Of a DNA stretch of 64,000 nucleotides, positions 1-8,449 are shown piece after piece. The DNA comes from Symsagittifera roscoffensis. Taxonomy: Eukaryota > Xenacoelomorpha > Acoela > Convolutidae. Below the pieces are notes generated by a model, which was not told the DNA's origin, searched no databases, and worked only from the letters and a program-made list of their open reading frames with translations. Position 1 is the first letter of the stretch. Every line of letters starts with the position of its first letter. Made by a program: the position numbers and the translations under genes. The DNA is taken from assembly GCF_963678635.1 (NCBI RefSeq), contig NC_087066.1, positions 31,191,301-31,255,300 of the forward strand. Reading direction: 5' to 3'.

Positions 1-61
1 AAAAAGCCTCAGACTCAACCCTTACAAAGGACCTTTGTAAGGGTTGAGTCTGAGGCTTTTT
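1..61. repeat. Near-perfect palindrome at the window edge
   Basis: Two 30-base arms are exact reverse complements around a single unpaired base at position 31. The left arm starts AAAAAGCCTCAGACTC and the right arm ends GAGTCTGAGGCTTTTT. Because the window starts at base 1, the palindrome may continue to the left. A one-base loop is sterically tight, so this is either a true cruciform-forming palindrome or a fold-back artefact at a contig edge. Confidence 0.9.
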
Positions 62-301
62 TCAAACTGACCTTTCTATCAAACTGCCCAAAAGTTATTT
101 GTCCTTTCCTTTCGCATCTTCAACTTCCTTGCAGTTACACCACTGGGCTAATTTTTCACGCAAATTATATAAGGGAGGTCTTCAGAAAAATCCAGAAATT
201 CAGTGCTCCATTTGTCTCAACTGGTAGATTCTCCAGACCTCAAAGCTAAAGAGGACCTCTAAAAACCTTTGAGAAAAACGTTTTGTGGGCTAATTCTATT
301 T
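62..301. other. Unassigned lead-in to the tandem array
   Basis: AT-rich sequence with no recognisable gene. It does not resemble the tandem unit that begins at about 302. Confidence 0.5.
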
Positions 302-3300
302 GTCGGAAAATGGCTACTTCTATTTCAAACTTCTGTTACTCGTGTGGTGAAGAGGGAATGGAGTATGCGTGATATTTTAGCTCTTATTCGTTTCGACAGA
401 TTTATGTTTTTCCTGCTTCGGAGAATGCTGTGAATTTTTTAACTAAAATATTTTGACTTCTCTTCTCAATTCTAACTTGCCATTTGTTGTCTGTTTGATA
501 ACCATTCGATTTTGTGACACTTTTCTAGCTGAATAGAAAAGATCCAAATTTAATTCAATTAGACTTCTCTTTTTGTTCCGACTTTCGATACGAAAGTAAC
601 GGAATATTTGTGCTCGGGGTGGGTTTTTTTTCTTCAGACAAATTTGGACTTTTTAACTAGCCGTTTTTGACGGAATTTTTCTTATATCATTCGAAAGATA
701 TTGTTTTCCTGAGCTTGAATTTGAAAAGATATTTTACCTGTGATCATTTTTCGTAAAGTTATTGGGGTTTAAAGATTGCCATTTTGGCCAATTTGGGACA
801 ATTAACGCGCGATAAATTTCGCGCTATTAACGCGTAAGCGATATTTAATCCGTCTTAGAAATCGTTCCAAATTGGTTCAAGGAAGCTTATATGCCATAAT
901 TGATTTGTTAATAGGCGCAAAATCTATCACTTTGTACTTGATATGACGTGTTGGGGGATGTTTTTACATATAATCCCAAATTTTTTCAAAAAAAAATTTT
1001 TTTTATTTTTTTTATTACATTGAAAATTTTCATCTTATTAATGCTCCATAGACCTTAAAAGGTAGTCGGAACTTTCAGGGCTTCGCCCTGATACGAGCAG
1101 TCTTGTTTCATTTATTTTATACAATTCTGTAAATGTTCCCAGCAGGTATCTGTATAAATAGTCAGTTTCTATTTTGTTCACAAAACCTCTACTCTGGTTA
1201 CTTATTGTAAAAATATCTTTTATAAACTCCATGTTAATTATCGGAAAATGGCTACTTCTATGTCAAACTTCTGTTACTCGTGTGGTGAAGAGGGAATGGA
1301 GTATGCGTGATATTTTAGCTCTTATTCGTTTCGACAGATTTATGTTTTTCCTGCTTCGGAGAATGCTTTGAATTTTTAAACTAAAATATTTTGACTTCTC
1401 TTCTCAATTCTAACTTGCCATTTGTTGTCTGTTTGATAACCAGTCGATTTTGTGACAATTTTCTAGCTGAATAGAAAAGATCCAAATTTAATTCAATTAG
1501 ACTTCTCTTTTTGTTCCGACTTTCGATACGAAAGTAACGGAATATTTGTGCTCGGGGTGGGTTTTTTTTCTTCAGACCAATTTCGACTTTTTAACTAGCC
1601 ATTTTTGACGGAATTTTTTTATATCATTCAAAAGGTATTGTTTTCTTGAGATTGAATTTGAAAAGATATTTTACCTGTGATCATTTTTCGTAAAGTTATT
1701 GGGGTTTAAAGATTGCCATTTTGGCCAATTTGGGACAATTAACGCGCGATAAATTTCGCGCTATTAACGCGTAAGCGATATTTAATCCGTCTTAGAAATC
1801 GAAATCGTTCCAAATTGGTTCAAGGAAGCTTATATGCCATAATTGATTTGTTAATAGGCGCAAAATCTATCACTTTGTACTTAATATGACGTGTTGGGGG
1901 ATGTTTTTACATATAATCTCAAATTTTTTCAAAAAAAAATTTTTTTTATTTTTTTTATTACATTGAAATTTTTCATCTTATTAATGCTCCATAGACCTTA
2001 AAAGGTAGTCGGAACTTTCAGGGCTTTGCCCTGATACGAGCAGTTTTGTTTCATTCATTTTATACAATTCTGTAAATGTTCCCAGCAGGTATCTGTATAA
2101 ATAGTCAGTTTCTATTTTGTTCACAAAACCTCTACTCTGATTACTTATTGTAAAAATATCTTTTATAAACTCCATGTTAATTATCGGAAAATGGCTACTT
2201 CTATTTCAAACTTCTGTTACTCGTGTGGTGAAGAGGAAATGGAGTATGCGTGATATTTTAGCTCTTATTCGTTTCGACAAATTTATGTTTTTCCTGCTTC
2301 GGAGAATGCTGTGAATTTTTTAACTAAAATATTTTGACTTCTTTTCTCAATTCTAACTTGCCATTTGTTGTCTGTTTGATAACCATTCGATTTTGTGACA
2401 CTTCTCTAGCTGAATAGAAAAGATCCAAATTTAATTCAATTAGACTTCTCTTTTTGTTCCGACTTTCGATACGAAAGTAACGGAATATTTGTGCTCGGGG
2501 TGGGTTTTTTTTCTTCAGACAAATTTCGACTTTTTAACTAGCCATTTTTGACGGAATTTTTTTATATCATTCAAAAGGTATTGTTTTCTTGAGCTTGAAT
2601 TTGAAAAGATATTTTACCTGTGATCATTTTTCGTAAAGTTATTGGGATTTAAAGATTGCCATTTTGGCCAATTTGGGACAATTAACGCGCGATAAATTTC
2701 GCGCTATTAACGCGTAAGCGATATTTAATCCGTCTTAGAAATCGAAATCGTTCCAAATTGGTTCAAGGAAGCTTATATGCCATAATTGATTTGTTAATAG
2801 GCGCAAAATGTATCACTTTGTAGTTAATATGACGTGTTGGGGTATATTTTTACATATAATCTCAAATTTTTTCAAAAAAATTTTTTTTTATTTTTTTTAT
2901 TACATTGAAATTTTTCATCTTATTAATGCTCCATAGACCTTAAAAGGTAGTCGGAACTTTCAGGGCTTCGCCTTGATACGAGCAGTTTTGTTTCATTAAT
3001 TTTATACAATTCTGTAAATGTTCCCAGCAGGTATCTGTATAAATAGTCAGTTTCTATTTTGTTCACAAAACCTCTACTCTGATTACTTATTGTAAAAATA
3101 TCTTCTATAAACTCCATGTTAATTATCGGAAAATGGCTACTTCTGTTTCAAACTTCTGTTACTCGTGTGGTGAAGAGGGAATGGAGTATGCGTGATATTT
3201 TAGCTCTTATTCGTTTCGACAGATTTATGTTTTTCCTGCTTCGGAGAATGCTGTGAATTTTTTAACTAAAATATTTTGACTTCTCTTCTCAATTCTAACT

Positions 3301-3755
3301 TGCCATTTGTTGTCTGTTTGATAACCAGTCGATTTTGTGACAATTTTCTAGCTGAAGAGAAAAGATTCAAATTTAATTCAATTAGACTTCTCTTTTTGTT
3401 CCGACTTTCGATACGAAAGTAACGGAATATTTGTGCTCGGGGTGGGTTTTTTTTCTTCAGACAAATTTCGACTTTTTAACTAGCCATTTTTGACAGAATT
3501 TTTTGATATCATTCAAAAGGTATTGTTGTCTTGAGCTTAAATTTGAAAAGATATTTTACCTGTGATCATTTTTCTTAAAGTTATGAGGTTTTAAAGATTG
3601 CCATGTTGGCCATTTTGACCTATTTGGGACAATTAACGCGCGATATAACTCGCGCTATTAACGCGTAAGCGGAGATTTAATCCGTCTTATAAATCGTTCC
3701 AAATTAGTTGAACAAAGCTTATTTGCCATAATTGATTTGTTACAAGGCACGAAAT
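302..3755 (+). repeat. Tandem array, ~942 bp period, three full copies and one partial
   Basis: The phrase TCGGAAAATGGCTACTTCT recurs at 302, 1240 and 2183, and again with one change at 3126. The units are therefore about 938, 943 and 943 bp, plus a partial fourth. Each unit has a ~385 bp spacer and a ~545 bp copy of a hairpin-ended dispersed repeat (about 563-1105, 1503-2048 and 2443-2991). Copies differ mainly by single-base changes and small indels, which suggests recent or homogenised duplication. A 64-codon open frame recurs on the minus strand of each unit, but its differences between copies are mostly amino-acid-changing, so it does not look like a gene. Confidence 0.92.
563..1105 (+). 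repeat. Reference copy of the hairpin-ended dispersed repeat
   Basis: The 5' end is GTTCCGACTTTCG and includes a stem-loop, ACTTTCG-ATA-CGAAAGT. The 3' end has AGTCGGAAC, which is the inverse of the 5' GTTCCGACT, then the stem-loop CAGGGC-TTC-GCCCTG and the tail ATACGAGCAGTCTTG. A third inverted structure lies inside, around GCGCGA...TCGCGC and AACGCG (about 807-835). There is no coding capacity. Other copies or fragments lie near 7262, 25885, 31795, 33078, 35925, 37130, 38128, 41118, 48380, 63205 and 63378, on both strands. It behaves as a non-autonomous element; its class is not known to me. Confidence 0.8.
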
Positions 3756-4500
3756 CTCTCTTTTTGTTCCGACTTTTGATACGAAAGTAACGGAATATTT
3801 GTGCTCGGGGTGGGTTTTTTTTTCTTCAGACAAATTTCGACTTTTTAACTAGCCATTTTTGACGGAATTTTTTTTATCATTCGAAAGGTATTGTTGTCCT
3901 GAGCTCAACTTTGAAAAGATATTTCACCTGTGATCATTTTTCGTAAAGTTAGGGGGTTTAAAGATTGCCATTTCGGCCAATTTGGGACAATTAACGCGCG
4001 ATATATAACGCATAAGCGGAGAGTTAATCCGCCTTAAAAATTGTTCTAAATTGGTTGAAAGACGTTTATATGTCATAATTGATTTGTTAGAAGGAGCGAA
4101 ATCTATCCTTTTGTACATATGGCGTGTGGGGGGGATGATTTTCACAAAAAATTTCAAATCTTAGAAAAAAAACTTCATTTTTTATTACATTCAATTTTTT
4201 AAGATTATTACTGCTCCATAAACCTTAAAAGGAGAGTTAATCCATCTTAGAAATCGTTCCAAATTGGTTAAAAGAAGCCCATTTGCCATAATTGGTTTGT
4301 TACAAGGAGCGAAATCTATCCTTTTGTACTCTATATGGCGTGTGGGGGGATGATTTTTATTTGAAAAAATTTCAAATTTCAGAAACTTTTTTATCATTTT
4401 TTTTTTATTTCATTGACTTTTTTAATGTTATTACTGCTCCATAAACCTTAAAAGGCAGTCGGAACATTCAGGGCTTCGCCCTGATACGGGCAGTCTTGTT
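3755..4500 (+). repeat. Shortened mosaic copies of the hairpin-ended repeat
   Basis: At about 3,750 the sequence jumps from the 3' third of the dispersed repeat (GAAATCTCTC) back to its 5' end (TTTTTGTTCCGAC). At about 4,228 it jumps again, from the 3' tail (CCTTAAAAGG) to an internal position (AGAGTTAATCC). The last piece ends with the normal 3' hairpin and tail near 4,496. The pieces look like unequal recombination between short shared motifs rather than whole new insertions. Confidence 0.75.
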
Positions 4501-5105
4501 TTCTTTTATCTCTAGCTAGTCTTCAAATATACCAGTGATATTTCAATACTCTTTGTTTTATGGTGGTGAGGCGGAGAAGTTAATCTTTGCCAAATCTGTT
4601 TTCTAATTTTTGATTATCTTAACGCTTTATCAACCACTGCACTTTTCTATGGCATTGGACACTTCACTTTTCATTATGAGTTTTGCAAAAGTTCGACTGA
4701 GTTTTTGTTCTGTAGCCTTCGAACAGAGTTTTTGTCAAGTTCCGTTTTTATTTTGAAGTTCCTTCTTTAACTAGTTCTCGAAACCAAACTTTTCTAGAGC
4801 TTCGCACTCCGTTGTTTATATTGCTTTTATTGTAGTTTTTTTTATATATTCTGGTAAAAAAAATTTGCAAAACAATTGACGTCGTTCCTAAGTCAATAAA
4901 ATCTGAAATCTAATCAATTTTGCTTGTCCGGAAATTAGTTTTTGGTTCAAACTGAGGTTTTAGATAGGTTATATTAAAAAGTTTTTGATCAATTTTATAT
5001 TTTGCTGCTAATTTAGGGAAAATCAATAAAACGATTTTGAAATCTTCTAAAGGAAAAAATGACAAATCATTCTATTCTAAGACTAGAAAGTTCTTCTACT
5101 CTAGA
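4501..5105. other. AT-rich stretch without a recognised feature
   Basis: No conserved reading frame, RNA gene or repeat family was recognised here. Confidence 0.5.
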
Positions 5106-5109
5106 AAGT

Positions 5110-5232
5110 TCAGAAACTCGAAGCATAGTTCGCGCACAGCCAAAACATAGTTCGAGCTTGGTCAAAAAATAGCTCAAACACAGGCTAAGGGTACTGACAA
5201 CAAAAGCCGAGCACAATCAAAGTATACGCCGA
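5110..5232 (+). repeat. Degenerate short repeats, GGTCAAAACATAGC type
   Basis: Loosely repeated words such as AGCCAAAACATAGTTCGAGC, TTGGTCAAAAAATAGC and GCCGAGCA recur at about 20-30 bp spacing. The same words reappear at 6,040-6,110 and, inverted, at 40,840-41,050, so this is a dispersed family rather than a local microsatellite. Confidence 0.55.
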
Positions 5233-5390
5233 GCAGTGAAAAAAGCGCAGTCAAAAATATCTTTGGAAAAACAAAAACAATCAGACCAACTATTCTCAAT
5301 CTCGAGACGGTCTTTTCTGATTTTTTCGATTGAATGGAAACCTTTATCAGCAGGCTTTTTAAATGTTTCATTTTTTGCAATTCTACTAGC

Positions 5391-5805
5391 AGGGGCGGAT
5401 TTAGAGGGGGATGGACGCACCCCTTTCCTCAGTGGTTCGACCCCTGCGACCCAAAGGTACTAATTTGAGATATCTATTTTCGGATGACGGACCCTGAATT
5501 TTTCTAAGCGCGCCTTTGGCGCCTATATTTAATAGTTTTGAGGGAGAAGCGAGGGCTGAAAATGGCAACTCTTAAATTGTCTAAAAACGCTTTTTTTGAG
5601 CCTGTTTTTTGGCTGCCGCGGCAAATAAAATTTGACGTTTTTTGGCCCATTTTTTCAAAAGTTTATCTGCGGCGCATAAGATTTGATCAAAACAGGGTCT
5701 TTTAGGTTCATCATTCTGGTCCACCTAAGAAAAGGGTCGACAAAATCTTCGAAACTTTTTCGAAAACCCGCCTTTCCTCGAGAAAGTCCTCCATACGCCA
5801 CTGCC
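5391..5805 (+). repeat. Copy of the GGGGCGGAT dispersed repeat
   Basis: The segment opens with CAGGGGCGGATTTAGAGGG and closes with TACGCCACTGCC. It contains C-rich and G-rich edges and a central part with TTTTTTTGAGCC and AAAAGTTTATCTGC. Similar G/C-edged pieces occur near 26,318-26,622, 29,660-30,040, 32,370-32,455 and 45,866-46,145. No coding capacity. The compact size and GC-rich inverted edges suggest a MITE or other short non-autonomous transposon. Confidence 0.5.
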
Positions 5806-6039
5806 AACTAGTGCCACTAGAAAATTTCAAAAGGCTGAAAGAACACAGAGAGCGCATTGGACGCGTCCTACAAACTCAGCCTAGTCCTATTAAATATTTC
5901 ACCTGATTTTCTTTGAAATGAAAAACACAGAAAAAAGTAAAGTTCATTTTTCTGGTCGGAACAAAGTGTTTTTTTTTTACTCGGGACGTACAAGTTTATT
6001 ATTGGTAAGAGCAAGTCGAGTTTGAGAAAGCCTTGCAAA

Positions 6040-6100
6040 GTTTGGGCTGAGTTGGTCAAAACATAGCTGAGTTAGGCCGAGCATAACCTCGTACTGTTTG
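6040..6100 (+). repeat. Second cluster of GGTCAAAACATAGC-type repeats
   Basis: GAGTTGGTCAAAACATAGC is followed by GAGTTAGGCCGAGCATAA. The words match those at 5,110-5,232 on the same strand and at 40,840-41,050 on the other strand. Confidence 0.5.
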
Positions 6101-6597
6101 TCTTTGGTCAGTCAAAGCAAAACACCATTTTTTGGTCAATAAAATAAAAATACACAAAATACACACAAGAGTTTGATCGATAATGTCTAAACGAAAGTGG
6201 AGTAGCTCGATCTTGGTAAACATACTTGATAACTTTTTCCTGTGCTGATTTTACTGTAATAAATAATTCAGAAAAATAATTCTCAAAAACTTTCACAGTA
6301 ATTTTTACGACTTCTTGATTTATATGAACGTGCACATGATTAATTTGACTTGTTGATTAATCAAAATGGAACTGAAAAAGACAATTATATCTCGGTGATA
6401 ATTCAGTCTTAAATTATTTCGTTCCTTTTGAATAATCACAAAGTCAATTTTATGATTGACACGTTTACTTCAATAAGGAGTTTATCTTGTTATTCACCGC
6501 CTTTTCTAACTGATCTGATGAAAGACATTTCAAATTACAAATATACACGTCAAAATTTAGAAAAAAGTTCAATTAAGGCAGTTCTTTGTCACGTTTA
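6101..6597. other. AT-rich stretch without a recognised feature
   Basis: Short open frames on both strands have no visible domain and are compatible with chance in AT-rich DNA. Confidence 0.45.
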
Positions 6598-6700
6598 TAG
6601 GGGCAGTATAACAGTGCCGAAGTACAACAGTGTCGAATAAAAATTAGTTCAACAGTGCCCAGAATGAAAACTTTGTTCAACAGTGCCGAAAATTTGAACA
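6598..6700 (+). repeat. CAACAGTGCCGAA repeats
   Basis: The word AACAGTGCCGAA or a close variant appears four to five times in about 100 bp with irregular spacing. A similar layout with AACCGGCCGAA occurs at 39,497-39,560. Confidence 0.6.
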
Positions 6701-7261
6701 AATTTTAACATAATAAGTGCGGTAATCAAAAACTAAACGGCGAACGTTTAAAATCTTAAGTGCCACTTTCAGATTTTGAGCAAGAAAATTTTCAATTTAG
6801 ACGTTTCGGCGCCAAAATAATGGTTTAGTTTGCAGTTGCAGACATTTTGGCGTCAAAACTGGAGTGATTTTCTTTGTTAATTAGCGTCAGTAATTTCCCG
6901 CTCTTTAGAAAATGTTAGAAAATGCGTTCAAATTATTCTGAAAATTTCCTCCCTTTATCAGCAATGTTGAACGCCCCCCTTTCATATGCGTTGAAATTGC
7001 AATGCTGCTAACTTTGACTGCTTTAGTTTTGTGCACTCAGACAATCTTTGTAAAAAACACATTAGAGAGATAATTTTTGCACTCTAAATATATCGATACA
7101 CTGCGCCAAGCAAAAATTTATGAAGCAAGCAAAAATTCAAATCTTCATATTTTGATTTTGCATTGTCAGCATTGTTTTGTGAGGAATTTTTTCCTTCACT
7201 TAGCAGATTGATATTGCCTGTGGTTTTTCAGGTAATCTTTTACACAGAAAAAAAATCAAAC
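6701..7261. other. Unassigned AT-rich sequence left of the transposon
   Basis: No gene, RNA or repeat family recognised. Confidence 0.45.
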
Positions 7262-7732
7262 ATAAACAGTTCGCTTATCAAAATTGACGGATGATGAAAA
7301 TTTTCTTAAATCATTCGAAAAGTTGTGTTGCCTTGAGCAAAACTTGAACAATTTCTTTGTGATCATTTTACGTAAAATTATGATGTTTTAAGATTGCCAA
7401 TTCGGCCAATTTGGGATATTAAATGACTAATTTTGAATAATCAGTTTCGTTCTGTTAAAGCGTAAGCGGAGATTTAATTGAAATACATTCCAAATTGACC
7501 TTAGGCAATCTAATTTTTTTTTTGCGATAGGCGAAATATATCACATTGTATTTTACATAGCTTGCTTCAAATAGCAAAACGAATTTTAAAAAAAATAACT
7601 ATTTCAAAAATTAAAAAGTAAACCGAAATTTTCTTTTCATCAATTTTTCGAAATATCACTTTTTCATAGCTTTTAAAAACCAATTATACCATTCAAGCTT
7701 TCAACATCAAGCGAGCAATCTTGCTTTTTCAT
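7262..7732 (+). repeat. Diverged copy of the hairpin-ended dispersed repeat
   Basis: Several landmarks keep their order: GATCATTTTACGTAAA, AAGATTGCCAATTCGGCCAA, GCGTAAGCGGAGATTTAA, TTCCAAATTG and finally GAGCAATCTTG. The copy is far more diverged than those in the 942 bp array and ends just 16 bases before the Polinton. Confidence 0.65.
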
Positions 7733-7748
7733 ACCTGAAGGAAAAAAT

Positions 7749-8000
7749 AGTAGTAGATGTTGGAGCTAAAGTGGGAGGCGGGAGCATGGCGGACCCCATG
7801 TATTAAGATACGCGATAGATTTCCGGTTCGCCATGCAAGGTTTAAGCATTGGGTAAAGAGTGTACAAGGTACTAGGATTGCGAATACCAATTGTAAGGTT
7901 TCATGGTTTGTGTGAGTATAAGAGAATGATAAGAAAAACGATTTTTTTCAAATTTTTGCGTGGACAGGTCTAGTTTTTTCGCAAAAATCTGGGCGCGCGT
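7749..8000 (+). repeat. Left terminal inverted repeat of the Polinton
   Basis: Reverse-complementing this stretch gives a close match to the right end, with scattered single-base differences over about 190 bp and weaker similarity further in. The inner part includes a mirror copy of the last codons of the protease gene (...TQTMKPYNWYSQS on the minus strand, compare TQTMKPYHWYSLS at the right end). The protease 3' end is therefore part of the terminal repeat. Confidence 0.92.
7784..7836 (+). other. Hairpin in the left terminal repeat
   Basis: Arms GCATGGCGGACC (7784-7795) and GGTTCGCCATGC (7825-7836) pair with one mismatch around a 29-base loop. The right terminal repeat holds the same structure with perfect pairing. 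A role in replication initiation, end recognition or transcript termination is possible, but nothing in the sequence decides between them. Confidence 0.85.
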
Positions 8001-8449
8001 TCGGTAATTGTTAATTACCACTGATTCATTACGTGTAGACTGCGGATTGATGTTTTTTGGTACATGGTAAGTCAATGGTAAGAGTTTAAAAATGGACATT
8101 TTTTTTTCAAAAAAATTGAAATTTTTTATTGAAATTTCAAAACACGATAGGATTTGTTATAATTCGACCTACTAACTGTTTTTTATTCGATGATCTTATT
8201 TTTTGAAACAGTGCTTTATCTACCTGAAACTATGCTGAAACCTACTGAAACTTCAAAAAATTGAGTTTTCTGAGAAAAAAATTAAATTACAAAGAAAATA
8301 TATAACTGCATCCTGTTTTAAATTTACCGCAACTTCATAATAAAACACCAGCAAAATACTGCAACAAAGAAAAATTAATACATGGATCACTTGTTATTAT
8401 TTTACTACCTTGCATCAGTTCTTAAATGATCAATGATTTTGTATGAATT

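Noticed and set aside
563-1105. Helitron origin for the hairpin-ended repeat
   Set aside because: A 3' hairpin near the end fits, but the tail ends CTTG rather than CTRR, no TC start is evident, and there is a second hairpin at the 5' end.
1038-3117. A 64-codon minus-strand frame repeated three times in the tandem array
   Set aside because: It repeats because the DNA repeats. Differences between copies mostly change the amino acid, and no domain is visible.
302-3755. CRISPR-like or phage-like reading of the regular repeats
   Set aside because: Units are about 942 bp and the context is an intron-bearing animal genome.
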